From: Begonia masoniana | Taxonomy: Eukaryota > Streptophyta > Magnoliopsida > Cucurbitales > Begoniaceae | Reading direction: 5' to 3' | DNA length: 64,000 nucleotides | Assembly: GCA_022432975.1 (NCBI GenBank) | Contig: CM039503.1 | Coordinates: 42,755,869 to 42,819,868, forward strand | In this document: positions 52,996 to 64,000 of the stretch, in pieces | Layout: every line of letters starts with the position of its first letter | Numbering within the stretch: position 1 is the first letter of the stretch | Position numbers and translations under genes: made by a program | Notes under the pieces: model-generated | The model's database searches: none | Seen by the model: the letters and a program-made list of their open reading frames with translations, nothing else | Told to the model about the DNA's origin: nothing

Positions 52996-55441
52996 TGTAG
53001 CGACCCTAATACTGTACCCGTATTTTTCCGTACCATATTTATTATTTTTTTTAACCTAATATCTTTAATTAGACTCTAGGCGGAACCTAAACCGAAATCG
53101 AAACCAGAATCGAAATCGGAATTGAAATCTAAGTTAAATCAAATCTTTAAACCATTTACAAACTATTAATAATTAAATAAAACTTTTAAAACATTTATAA
53201 AAATTAATTAAAACAATATTTAAAATAAGGGGAGGGCAGAATTGGATTTCTGCCCTCGAAAAGGAGCAGCGACTGGTCGCTGCTAATTGCAGCGCCCAGT
53301 CGCCGCATGCGCTGCAATGTGCAGCGCACGATCGCTGCACAATGCAGCGATCGGGCGCTGCACAGCAGCGACCAGAACCCACTTGCTCTCTGGGATTTCC
53401 AGAGAGCAAACACTTCAAACTATCGGCTCTCTGGAATCCGATTCTAGAGAGCAAATTCTTCTTTCCATCACGTTCTAAAAACACTAAACATACGATTCAG
53501 ACATACTTCAATACGTGACAAAACTTCCTAAAAACAAATGGCGTGGATAGCTCTAAAAATCATCGAGCTTATCCGTATCAAACCTACAACATTTCCAAAA
53601 CATTTCTATGACGTTTAAATACTGTTTTAAACCAGAATATTTTCTATAAACAGTTTACCCAAAACATTCAAATGTAAACCTATCAACTACCAGAACCAAA
53701 CATCCTATAACGTCTACACAATTATCCAGCCAAAACATCCCAAAGTCTATACATACTATCCCCACGGGTCAGGTGAGCCTCGACTGCGCCAGCACAACTC
53801 CGCAGCCATCCTCCGTCAATTGAATCATGCCTCAGGTGGAGGGACGTTGTCCTCACCTGGTACCTCAAAGTCTATGTCACCTACACCATACAACACACTA
53901 TGAGATAAAATCCCAGTAAGCTCTACGTAAATGCGATGCATGTTGTGCTATGAGTTCATTAAACCATGCTTTATTTTTATCTTACTATGCCATGCACTAT
54001 AGGTGTCACCGAGATCCTATACCTTCTAACCGGAGAGAGCTCATCCAGCGGGCGGACTACTCTTTCCAGCTAGAAGAGGGGGGTACACGCTTACAACCCG
54101 TACAGCATTGCCTGAGCCCCACCTCGCGTGACCTGTAAACTGTATGCCCGAAGGCCTGTATGCCCGAAGGCCAATGCTATGCTTTACGTTATCTTTAAAA
54201 CTCTGTGCGAAAGTTCATTTTCATGCTTTTCTTTAAAACAAGTGATGCGTGAACAGTTCAATATTTTAAAGTAAACAAACAATAACATGTACCATCAAGA
54301 CTGTAAAGCGTAAACTATAAACTCCTATAACCTAACTACCCAAACCAAGTACAATTTAAACTAACGCATCTCCCAAACTCCTCGAGACGACATTCGACGT
54401 ACGGTGTAGGCCAATCGGCCAAAGAAGAATCACGAGAACTTACCTCGTGTCCAAAGCAGCTCAAGCTCCGTCCACGAGCGCTGTTTCACCTAAGCAATTT
54501 ACAAGGATTGACGTTAAAACGAGTTTAAACTATCGATCGTCCAAATTTACAAAACCTTAACTAAGGAAACTTCCTACAGCTCTAATCCAATTCATTGAGC
54601 TATAACTCGAGCAATTCGCGCTTAGCACCGCAAATTCTAATTTACGAGTTATTCCTAAAATCTCGAAAATCCCTAATTTTAACATTTTCACGAATTGATC
54701 TAACTTCATCCAATAACGTCGAATACGTGCAATATATACTTAATCACGGCTAACCTATTAATTACGAACCCTAATTCGCGTTTTTAATCGAAAACCTAAC
54801 GAAAACCCTAAACGTATAACTCCGAAAAACTCGAAATAAACGTTCTAAAACTATAGATCCATACCTAGAGCATCGATTAGAGGAGAAATCACGAAGAAAA
54901 CGAAACGAACGGGGGTCGGATCGTCGAAGAAATCGCCGCGGGCAGGGAGGGTTTCGCGAGAGAAAATGAGAAACAGAGAGGAAGAAATGCATTCTGTCGA
55001 AGGAGGAGAAGTGTTTCTGTTTTTATTAAATTTTGTTTTGTCAAAATTACCATTTTGTCCTTCTTGAGTTTTTATATAGATTTCGTTCGTCGGTTCGTTA
55101 ATCGTCTAGCTATTCGGTTCCATCAAGTCTCCATATTCCACTAATAAGTCCAACTTGTAATTTGGGATTCATTAAAACTGTCCGTTCGCAATTCGGACCT
55201 CGTTTACTATTTTTACTAAAACGTCCTCTACATTACGATAAAGGTAATTACTCGAAATATAGTGTTTAATCTCCAAAAATTCCCATAATTTTCTTAAAAT
55301 TCCTATTAATTGTTAGGATCGTAATGACGCTTTCTTTTCGTAAAACAGACCTGATTTGACATATTTACCAAAAATACCATTATATAATAAAATAACAATA
55401 TAATATATTATATCGGAAATCCGTACAAGCTGGGTATTACA
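52996..55441 (-). repeat. G4 3' LTR (2446 bp)
   Basis: TGTAGCGACCC to GGGTATTACA in plus orientation. Contains the GCAGCGAC array (53266-53376) with two hairpins beside it (53383-53409 and 53426-53452). A repeated GTATGCCCGAAGGCC occurs at about 54145-54173. The short open frames here recur in the other LTR and are not genes. Confidence 0.93.
53266..53452 (-). repeat. GCAGCGAC palindromic array and twin hairpins in the G4 LTR
   Basis: AGCAGCGAC and GTCGCTGCT words alternate, forming overlapping palindromes (53266-53376). Two hairpins follow in plus orientation. The first has arms TTGCTCTCTGG and CCAGAGAGCAA with loop GATTT (53383-53409). The second, GCTCTCTGGAATC with its near-complement, is at 53426-53452. 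In the other LTR the array is shorter (about 60412-60488) and the hairpins at 60499-60525 and 60542-60568 are both perfect. Confidence 0.85.
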
Positions 55442-55482
55442 TTCCACCCTCCTTATTCAGAATTTTTGTCCACAAAATTACT

Positions 55483-56001
55483 TCATACAAATAAATCAGG
55501 ATATCTAGTCATCATATCCTGCTGTCGTTCCCACGTCGCTTCTTCCACCTCGTGATTCCGCCATAGAACCTTAACTAGCGGAATTTCCTTGTTGCGCAAA
55601 ATCTTGATGGAAGTCTCCAAAATACGTACCGGCCTCACCTCATAGCTCAAGGTAGGCTGTACCTCGATCTCTGTAGCCTCCACGATATGCGACGGATCGC
55701 GCAAGCACTTCCGAAGCATAGATACATGAAATACGTCGTGGATACCCTCCATAGAAGCCGGAAGCTGCAATCTGTACGCCAACTTCCCGATCCTCTTCAT
55801 AATAGGAAAGGGCCCCACATAACGAGGGTTCAGCTTACCCCTCCTTCCAAATCTCGCTACGCCTTTGAACGGAGAAACTTTCAAATAGACCTCATCGCCT
55901 TCCTCGAACTCCAGCTCTCTCCGTCTGGTGTCAGCATAGCTCTTCTGCCTGCTCTGTGCTACCTCTATACGCTGTCGAATGATGGCAATCTTCTCTGCCG
56001 T
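55483..56001 (-). pseudogene. G4 integrase C-terminus with chromodomain-like end
   Basis: In frame with the integrase core but separated from it by a TAG at 56002-56004. From 55884 the protein reads MKVSPFKGVARFGRRGKLNP, then GPFPIMKRIGKLAYRLQLPA and VFHVSMLRKC. It ends with the chromodomain-like segment around IPLVKVLWRNHEVEEATWE. In chromoviruses this domain guides integration to particular chromatin. The segment itself has no further stop, so a single readthrough would restore continuity. Confidence 0.85.
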
Positions 56002-56883
56002 CTACTGTAGAATCTCAGGACCAATGATGCTGGCCTCGCCAACCTCGTCCCAATACAACGGAGATCTACACTTTCGACCATACAGCGCCTCGTATGGAGC
56101 CATGCCAATAGTAGCCTGGAAGCTGTTATTATAAGAGAACTCGATCAGTGGCAAATACCTGCTCCACGATCCCTGAAACTCCAGCACACATGCTCTGAGC
56201 ATATCCTCCAGAATCTGATTCGTCCTCTCTGTCTGTCCATCAGTCTGAGGATGAAATGCAGTGCTGAAATTAAGCTGAGTCCCCATAGCTTTGTGCAGAC
56301 TCTTCCAGAACTTTGACGTGAATCTCGGATCTCTGTCGGAGACAATAGAAACTGGCACGCCATGCAGTCTGACAATCTCCTGCACATAAAGCTCGGTGAG
56401 CTGATCCATAGACGATGTCATCCTCACAGATAAGAAGTGGGCCGACTTTGTCAATCGGTCCACAATAACCCAAATGCCGTCATGGCCTCTCGTCGTCCTC
56501 GGGAGCCCCACAATAAAGTCCATAGAGATCTGCTCCCACTTCCACTCCGGAATCGGCAGTGGCAATAACGTTTCGGCCGGTCTCTGGTGCTCTGCCTTCA
56601 CCTGTTGACATATTAAACAGGTCTCAACGTACTTGGCAACCTCCCTCTTCATGTTCGGCCACCAATAATGTCGCTTCAAATCTCGGTACATCTTGGTACT
56701 TCCCGAGTGTACAGAATATGCCGAAGAATGTGCCTCGGCCAATATCTCCTTCTTCAGATCCTCGTCGCTGGGCACGTACCACCTATGCCTGAACTTCAGA
56801 ATACCGTCCTCTGATAAATGAAAATCCGACGAGTCTCCCAATGTCATGCTCGATCGAAGCTCCTCACACTCCGAATCGCTCTG
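56002..56883 (-). pseudogene. G4 integrase core
   Basis: An open frame of 281 codons from 56847, in frame with the upstream RNase H but after a TAG at 56884-56886. The zinc-binding HHCC part (HSGSTKMYRDLKRHYWWPNM, CLICQQVKA) is followed by the DDE core: MDFIVGLPRT, VSDRDPRFTSKFWK and HPQTDGQTERTNQ. All three catalytic acidic residues are present. The enzyme would insert the DNA copy into the genome. It is intact apart from the flanking nonsense codons. Confidence 0.9.
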
Positions 56884-58596
56884 CTAAGCCTCACGTATAC
56901 GATCAAGAATAGCCGGCCTGAGAGAAATGTTGACGAGCATACTGGACAACTCTGCCACTATCTCCACATCAAATCTCTCAATCTCAGACCGTAGCGTAAC
57001 TGACATCGCTGCAAGTGAAGGCTGACTCGCAGAAGGCACTCTACTCAAGGCATCAGCCACCTTGTTCGCCTTTCCTGGATGGTACTTGATATCAAAATCG
57101 TAATCTTTGACAAACTCAAGCCATCGTCTCTGTCGCATATGCAGCTCCTTCTGCGTAAATAAGTACTTCAAGCTCTTGTGGTCAGAAAATACCTCGCACT
57201 GCTGCCCATATAAATAATGCCTCCATATCTTCAGTGCGAAGACCACAGCTGCTAACTCAAGGTCGTGCGTAGGGTAATTCTGCTCATATGGCTTCAACTG
57301 CCGAGAAGCATAAGAAATAACTCTCCCCTCCTGCATCAACACACAACCGAGTCCGACTCCAGATGCATCACAATAAATACTGAACCTGACACCTTCCGCA
57401 GGTAGCGCCAGTACTGGAGCGGTGGTCAATCTCTGCTTTAACTCCATAAAACTATCATCACAAGCAGACGACCATACAAATCTCTCGTTCTTCCGAGTCA
57501 AACGAGAAAGGGGAAGTGCGATCTTCGAGAATCCCTCTATAAACTTCCGATAATAACCGGCCAATCCGAGAAATCCACGCACCTCACGTACGTTCTTCGG
57601 CTGTGGCCAATCTCTGACCACCTGAACCTTGCTCGGATCCACAGAAACTTCGTCCTGTGATATAATATGGCCAAGGAAGCTCACTCTGTCAAGCCAGAAC
57701 TCGCACTTTGAAAACTTTGGATACAGCTGGTGCTGACATAGGGTCCTCAGAACAATCCTCAGATGCTCCTCGTGCTTTTCCTTCGTCTTAGAGTAGATCA
57801 ATATGTCGTCGATGAAAACCACCACGAACTTGTCCAGATACTCCTTGAAGACACGGTTCATCAAGTCCATAAACGTTGCAGGGGCATTAGTAAGTCCAAA
57901 AGACATGACAAGGAACTCATAATGCCCATACCTCGTTCGGAATGCCGTCTTCGGTATATCATCCATCCGGACCTTCAGCTGATTGTAACTCGAGCGTAGA
58001 TCAATCCTGGAAAATACTCGGGCACCCTGTAGCTGATCAAATAAGTCTTCAATACGAGGCAGTGGATACTTATTCTTCACTGTGAGCTTATTCAGCTCCC
58101 TGTAATCAATACACATCCTGAGGGTCCCGTCTTTCTTCTTGACAAACAGAACGGGCGCACCCCAAGGTGAAACACTGGGTCGAATAAACCCCTTCTCTAA
58201 CAGCTCATCCAGCTGAGTCCTCAACTCTCTCAACTCGGCTGGTGCCAATCGATATGGGTTCTTAAACATCGGTGCGGAGTTAGGATACGCATCAATAGTG
58301 AACTCAATCTCCCGGTCCGGCGGTAATCCGGGAAGATCATCAAGGAAAATACCAGAGAACTCTCTGACAATAGGAATGTCGCTCGGCATCAATCCGCTGA
58401 GCAACTGACAATCAAAGACAGAGGCCAAATAAATAGAGCACGCACCTTTAAACTGCTCGTTGACCATCATGGAATAAGAGATAGGCGAGCTACTCAATCT
58501 GCTCATCGCCTGATAAGAAAACTCAGCTTTACCCAGAGGTCGAAAGGTGACAATCCCGGATCGACAGTCGATGGTGGCGAAGTGCTGCATAGCCAA
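56884..58596 (-). pseudogene. G4 protease end, reverse transcriptase and RNase H
   Basis: 570 codons without a stop. Visible are [73 protein letters not shown], the catalytic [11 protein letters not shown] with both Asp present, [16 protein letters not shown], and RNase H with [33 protein letters not shown] and [10 protein letters not shown]. Gag-protease reads in another frame, overlapping at 58503-58596. A one-base-type shift just after ILGMDWL separates them, so the polyprotein is broken there. The enzyme converts element RNA to DNA. Motifs suggest recent activity. Confidence 0.92.
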
Positions 58597-59963
58597 TCCA
58601 TCCCTAAAATAAGATCATAATGCTTGATGCCCATAACAATAAGGCGAGCATAGAGAGTATGGTCCCCAATCGAGATAATGTTGCCATGGACTACACGACC
58701 AGACTGCATACGCTCTCCTGAAGGTAGCATCACACTATACTCGCATTCTGCTAACTCAGGCGCAAGCCTCAATCTCGACACACACGCGGTGGAAATAAAA
58801 TAATGCATAGCCCCCGTGTCTAATAAAGAAAATACAGGAATGCCAGTAACCAAGATAGTACCTGCAATCACGGCAGGCTGAGCCTCATCATCAACGTCGC
58901 CAGGCTCAATAAAAGCGAAGATCCTGGGCATAACTCTCCTCTGATCACCGCCTGTCTGGTCTCGAACCTGCTTTGGGCAGTCTCTAACAAAATGGCCTGC
59001 ATCACCACATCGGTAGCATACATTCACGCCCACCCTGCACTGGCCACTGTGCTCCCTCTGACATTTAGGACAAACAGGTACCTGAGAAGCAACCTGTACC
59101 TGCTTCCCCTTTCCCCGATCATTACCTCCCTCAAGAGGTCTCTTCACACCCCTCTGCTGCTGCTGGGGCTGTGCTCTCGGCTGCCAACCTCGGTTTAGTG
59201 ACTGAGGTCGAATCTCTCTGAAGAAGCCCTTAGATGGCTCCCTCGGTCTGGTAGAACTCTGCTCAACAGCCTCAATGTCGAGGGCTCTGGCCACTAGCTC
59301 GTCATAGGATACACCACGTACCCCTGATATCGTAAGGCGCATCCGGAACTCCTGACTAAGTCCCTGTAAGAATCGGCGTACCTTATCCTCGTTAACGCTG
59401 ACCTGACGTGGTGCAAATCGAGACAGCGCCTCAAATCTCCTAACGTACTCGGCAATAGAAGCAGTCTGCCGCAACTGCATAAACTCGACCATCTTCGCCT
59501 CGCGAACGGTATGGCTGAAATATTTATCATAGAACAGCTCTCTGAATCTCTCCCAGCCCATAATAGTCACATCGGTGGTCGTCTTGATGGAATCCCACCA
59601 AAACCGGGCATCCAACGCCAAATGATAGGTCACCAATGCAACCTTCTCTCCATCCTCTATGCTAGCATACGCCAGCATGTCCTCCATCGTGCGAATCCAC
59701 TCCTCAGCTGAAGAGGGATCAGTGGACTGTCCGCTAAATATAGGGGGCTGAAGCTTCTGAAATCTCTCCATCCCGCGGTTGCCCGATACCGCTGTCTCTC
59801 GAGCTCTAACGCCCTCACGGTCTATCATAGTACCCAACTGCTAAGACTGCCTCTCCATCTGTTGAGCCTGTCTCTCCATATGCTAAGACTGCTGGGCAAT
59901 AAAGTCCTTAAGTGTATCAATCGTATCGTCTCTGTCATCTCGATCGTTTCGTGGACGCACCAT
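58503..59963 (-). pseudogene. G4 gag and protease
   Basis: The ATG at 59963 begins MVRPRNDRDDRDDTIDTLKD. Two TAG codons in the glutamine-rich start (where CAG is expected) precede the 444-codon frame 59837-58503. It holds the gag domain (FQKLQPPIFSGQSTDPSSAE, FYDKYFSHTVREAKMVEFM, FLQGLSQEFRMRL), CPKCQREHSGQC, the CCHC knuckle CYRCGDAGHFVRDC (about 58985-59030) and the protease site LLDTGAMHYF with [10 protein letters not shown]. The frame shift after this motif cuts the protease end off. The particle and processing part of the polyprotein. Confidence 0.9.
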
Positions 59964-60131
59964 TGTTATAATAAAACTCCTATAAAAGGTTAAAACAAAT
60001 ATTCTAAGAAACTAGTAATCAAATAAAACTATAAACATACTTACAGTTGATGAAGAATGTCCGCGTAGTGGCTATGCAGTCGAGCAGTCTACAGAATCGA
60101 TTTTAAAACCCGGGGGCTCTGATACCATAAT

Positions 60132-62557
60132 TGTAGCGACCCTAATACTGTACCCATATTTTTCCGTACCATATTTATTATTATTTTTTTTAACCTAATA
60201 TCTTTAATTAGACTCTAGGCGGAACCTAAACCGAAATCGAAACCAGAATCGAAATCGGAATTGAAATCTAAGTTAAATCAAATCTTTAAACCATTTACAA
60301 ACTATTAATAATTAAATAAAACTTTTAAAACATTTATAAAAATTAATTAAAACAATATTTAAAATAAGGGGAGGGCAGAATTGGAATTCTGCCCTCGAAA
60401 AAGAGCAGCGACTGGTCGCTGCTAATTGCAGCGCCCAGTCGCCGCATGCGCTGCATGTTGCAGCGCCCAGTCGCTGCACGGCAGCGACCAGAACCCACTT
60501 GCTCTCTGGGATTTCCAGAGAGCAAACACTTCAAACTATCGGCTCTCTGGAATCCGATTCCAGAGAGCAAATTCTTCTTTCCATCACGTTCTAAAAACAC
60601 TAAACATACGATTCAGACATACTTCAATACGTGACAAAACTTCCTAAAAACAAATGGCGTGGATAGCTCTAAAAATCATCGAGCTTATCCGTATCAAACC
60701 TACAACATTTCCAAAACATTTCTATGGCGTTTAAATACTGTTTTAAACCAGAATATTTTCTATAAACAGTTTACCCAAAACATTCAAATGTAAACCTATC
60801 AACTACCAGAACCAAACATCCTATAACGTCTACACAATTATCCAGCCAAAACATCCCAAAGTCTATACATACTATCCCCACGGGTCAGGTGAGCCTCGAC
60901 TGCGCCAGCACACCTCCGCAGCCATCCTCCGTCAACTGAATCATGCCTCAGGTGGAGGGACGTCGTCCTCACCTGGTACCTCAAAGTCTATGTCACCTAC
61001 ACCATACAACACACTATGAGATAAAATCCCAGTAAGCTCTACGTAAATGCGATGCATGCTGTTCTATGAGTTCATTAAACCATGCTTTATTTTTATCTTA
61101 CTATACCATGCACTATAGGTGTCACCGAGATCCTATACCTTCTAACCGGAGAGAGCTTATCCAGCGGGCGGACTACTCTTTCCAGCTAGAAGAGGGGGGT
61201 ACACGCTTACAACCCGTACAGCCGTGCCTGAGCCCCACCTCGCGTGACCTGTAAACTGTATGCCCGAAGGCCTGTATGCCCGAAGGCCAATGCTATGCTT
61301 TACGTTATCTTTAAAACTCTGTGCGAAAGTTCATTTTCATGCTTTTCTTTAAAACAAGTGATGCGTGAACAGTTCAATATTTTAAAGTAAACAAACAATA
61401 ACATGTACCATCAAGACTGTAAAGCGTAAACTATAAACTCCTATAACCTAACTACCCAAACCAAGTACAATTTAAACTAACGCATCTCCCAAACTCCTCG
61501 AGACGACATTCGACGTACGGTGTAGGCCAATCGGCCAAAGAAGAATCATGAGAACTTACCTCGTGTCCAAAGCAGCTCAATCTCCGTCCACGAGCGCTGT
61601 TTCACCTAAGCAATTTACAAGGATTGACGTTAAAACGAGTTTAAACTATCGATCGTCCAAATTTACAAAACCTTAACTAAGGAAACTTCCTACAGCTCTA
61701 ATCCAATTCATTGAGCTATAACTCGAGCAATTCGCGCTTAGCACCGCAAATTCTAATTTACGAGTTATTCCTAAAATCTCGAAAATCCCTAATTTTAACA
61801 TTTTCACGAATTGATCTAACTTCATCCAATAACGTCGAATACGTGCAATATATACTTAATCACGGCTAACCTATTAATTACGAACCCCAATTCGCATTTT
61901 TAATCGAAAACCTAACAAAAACCCTAAACGTATAACTCCGAAAAACTCGAAATAAACGTTCTAAAACTATAGATCCATACCTAGAGCGTCGATTAGAGGA
62001 GAAATCACGAAGAAAACGAAACGAACGGGGGTCGGATCGTCGAAGAAATCGCCGCGGGCAGGGAGGGTTTCGCGAGAGAAAATGAGAAACAGAGAGGAAG
62101 AAATGCATTCTGTCGAAGGAGGAGAAGTGTTTCTGTTTTTATTAAATTTTGTTTTGTCAAAATTACCATTTTGTCCTTCTTGAGTTTTTATATAGATTTC
62201 GTTCGTCGGTTCGTTAATCGTCTAGCTATTCGGTTCCATCAAGTCTCCATATTCCACTAATAAGTCCAACTTGTTATTTGGGATTCATTAAAACTGTCTG
62301 TTCGCAATTTGGACCTCGTTTATTATTTTTACTAAAACGTCCTCTACATTACGATAAAGGTAATTACTAGAAATATAGTGTTTAATCTCCGAAAATTCTC
62401 ATAATTTTCTTAAAATTCCTATTAATTGTTAGGATCGTAATGACTCTTTCTTTTTGTGAAACGGACCTGATTTGACATATTTACCAAAAATACCATTATA
62501 TAATAAAATAACAATATAATATATTATATCAGAAATCCGTACAAGCTGGGTATTACA
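60132..62557 (-). repeat. G4 5' LTR (2426 bp)
   Basis: Nearly identical to 52996-55441. The largest difference is in the GCAGCG array, where it is about 25 bp shorter. Other differences are scattered single bases and a few bases of T-run length near 60180. Confidence 0.93.
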
Positions 62558-62562
62558 ATATC

Positions 62563-64000
62563 CTCACTATAGACTCAACGGTTATTGAAAGATGGTTGTG
62601 AGAGTTATCTAGCTAGTGTAATCGATATTCGAGTGAAGAACAAAGTTGAACTTCAAGATATTCCCATAGTTAAGGAGTTTCCTGAAGTATTTATGGATGA
62701 CTTGCCCGGATTACCACCGGATAGAGAAGTTGAATTTGTAATCGATATATACCCCGTGGCATTACCTATATCCAAGAACCCTTACCGCATGGCACCAGTT
62801 GAGCTGAAGGAATTAAAGGTCTAACTGCAGGAATTAGTAGACAAAGGGTTTATACGTTCCAGTAGTTCTCCCTGGGGTGCACTTGTTTTATTTGTTAAGA
62901 AGAAAGATGGTTCCCTAAGGATGTGCATAGATTACCGAGAACTGAACAAATTGACAATTAAGAATAAGTACCCATTGCCCCGAATTGACGACTTGTTTGA
63001 TCAATTACAAGGAGCTAAAGTGTTTTCAAAGATTGACTCGCGTTTGGGATACTACCAATTGAAGGTTAAGGAGGGTGATATACCTAAGACAGCCTTCAGG
63101 ACCCGCTATGGACATTATGAATTCCTTGTAATGTCGTTTGGATTAACCAATGCACCTGCCGCTTTTATAGATTTGATGAACCGAGTGTTTCATGAATATT
63201 TGGACAAGTTTGTGATTGTATTCATAGATGATATTCTTATATACTCACGGACTGAAGCTGACCATGAAGAACACTTAAGAATAGTTTTGACAACCCTGAA
63301 ACAACAGCAACTCTATGTCAAGTTGTCTAAGTGTGACTTCTGGTTGGGTAAGGTTAACTTCTTAGGCCATGTCATCTCTGCTGAAGGTATATCAGTAGAT
63401 CCAACCAAAATTCAGGCAGTTAAGGACTGGCCACAGCCAAGGAATGCCAGTGAAGTCCGCAGTTTCCTTGGTCTGGCAGGTTATTATAGGAAGTTTATTA
63501 AGGGATTTTCAATGATAGCTAAACCTTTAACAAGTTTGACTAAGAAGGACACCAAGTACTCTTGGACTGAAGCTTGTGAAGATGGCTTCTAGACACTTAA
63601 GCTAAAGTTGACAACAGCCTCACTATTGACTATCCCAACCGAAGAAGGAAAGTTTAGTGTTTACTGTGATGCATCTAAAGTTGGACTGAGGTGTGTTTTG
63701 ATGCAAAAAGGAAAGGTGGTGGCGTATGCCTCTAGGCAGCTAAAGAGTTATGAACAGAATTACCCCACTCACGATTTAGAGTTAGCCGCAGTTGTTTTTC
63801 TTTATAGATTTGGAGACACTATTTGTATGGTCAACAGTGTGAGGTGTTTTCTGACCATAAAAGCCTGAAGTACCTTTTCACCCAAAAGGAATTAAATATG
63901 AGACAAAGACGTTGGTTGGAGTTTGTTAAGGATTATGACTTCGAAATTAAATATCACCCAGGTAAGGCCAATGTTGTGGCTGATGCATTAAGCAGAATGT
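62563..64000 (+). pseudogene. G3 reverse transcriptase and RNase H (continues past window)
   Basis: It resumes G3 pol after G4: DIPIVKEFPEVFMDDLPGLP, then a TAA at 62822 (CAA expected). From 62921 come [34 protein letters not shown] and [18 protein letters not shown], with both catalytic Asp residues present in [16 protein letters not shown] near 63592 (CAG expected) and a frameshift near 63795 (VVFLYRFGD, where an [12 protein letters not shown] reading is usual) interrupt RNase H. The sequence runs off the window in the [14 protein letters not shown] region, so integrase should lie beyond. Confidence 0.9.

Larger units (their letters stand above)
52996..62557 (-). mobile_element. G4, chromovirus-like gypsy element, nearly complete (9562 bp)
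   Basis: A perfect target duplication ATATC (52991-52995 and 62558-62562) lies inside the G3 pol region. LTRs 52996-55441 and 60132-62557 are almost identical, so it is the youngest insertion here. On the minus strand: priming site (TTATGGTATCAGAGC, complement of about 60116-60130), gag, protease, reverse transcriptase, RNase H, integrase, chromodomain-like end, and polypurine tract (AAGGAGGGTGGAA, complement of 55442-55454). One frameshift and four in-frame TAG codons are the only breaks I see. Confidence 0.95.
49245..64000 (+). mobile_element. G3, gypsy element split by G4, right end outside the window
   Basis: 5' LTR 49245-51402, priming site ATTATGGTATCAAAGC (51403-), gag, zinc knuckle and protease to 52995. 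G4 is inserted there, and reverse transcriptase and RNase H run from 62563 to the window end. The left target sequence would be GTTTA (49240-49244). Its partner is outside the window. Gag starting MVRGQQRE and the pol motifs match the same chromovirus-like group as G1 and G4. Confidence 0.88.

Noticed and set aside
53950..55000. Small frames starting MSSLNHALFLSYY and MHFFLSVSHFLSR, found again at 61066 and 61878
   Set aside because: They recur because both G4 LTRs are copies of each other. Neither has recognisable domains.

Overview
This window is plant nuclear DNA, most likely from a dicot. The evidence is AT-rich intergenic sequence, large nested LTR retrotransposons of both the Ty1/copia and Ty3/gypsy superfamilies, a Cassandra-type TRIM carrying 5S rRNA-like LTRs, non-autonomous hAT elements with 8-bp target duplications, and Mutator-like fragments. 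The internal domains and the third ORF of the copia elements resemble families I associate with cucurbits, but that is a weak inference. I see one plausible host gene (29791-30135, + strand, about 114 aa). Nearly everything else is mobile DNA, mostly inactivated.

Layout. 1-2482: 3' end of a Sirevirus-like copia element and its LTR, which carries 55 copies of a 27-bp minisatellite. 2483-2639: a 157-bp foldback. 2640-7235: AT-rich sequence with an hAT end, a 174-bp tandem duplication and a TA microsatellite. 7236-9104: duplicated block A with hAT-1. 9322-26220: an old minus-strand copia element (Copia-3), split in its gag gene by gypsy element G1 (9947-25336). The 3' LTR of G1 is itself split by a full-length minus-strand Sirevirus-like element, Copia-1 (14286-24222). 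26221-28094: second copy of block A with hAT-2. 28095-30865: host-like region with the single gene. 30866-31786: a palindrome cluster and a Mutator-like (MULE) pseudogene. 31787-48186: gypsy element G2, whose 5' LTR contains hAT-3 (32968-34611) and Cassandra (35248-36071), and whose pol is split by Copia-2 (38724-45771). 48187-49244: a duplicate of the MULE/G2-LTR junction, interrupted by gypsy element G3 (49245 to beyond the window end). G3 is split by G4 (52996-62557, minus strand), the youngest-looking and most intact element, with a chromodomain-like C terminus.

How the parts relate. Target-site duplications give the order of insertion: Copia-3 before G1 before Copia-1; G2 before Copia-2; G2 before G3 before G4. 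Coding regions are broken mainly by CAG-to-TAG, TGG-to-TAG/TGA and other C-to-T or G-to-A type changes, as expected for methylated, silenced DNA. Catalytic residues of the reverse transcriptase (Copia-1, G2) and integrase (Copia-1) are lost the same way.

The most unusual signal is in the LTRs rather than the genes. Each LTR family carries a dense, family-specific array of a short CG-containing word. Two copia/gypsy pairs share words (CACGTGGAC with GTCCAAAGTA; CATCTRCCGAY), and two gypsy families share a GCTCTCTGG hairpin next to the array. I found no CRISPR array, tRNA gene or bacterial-type system, and none would be expected.
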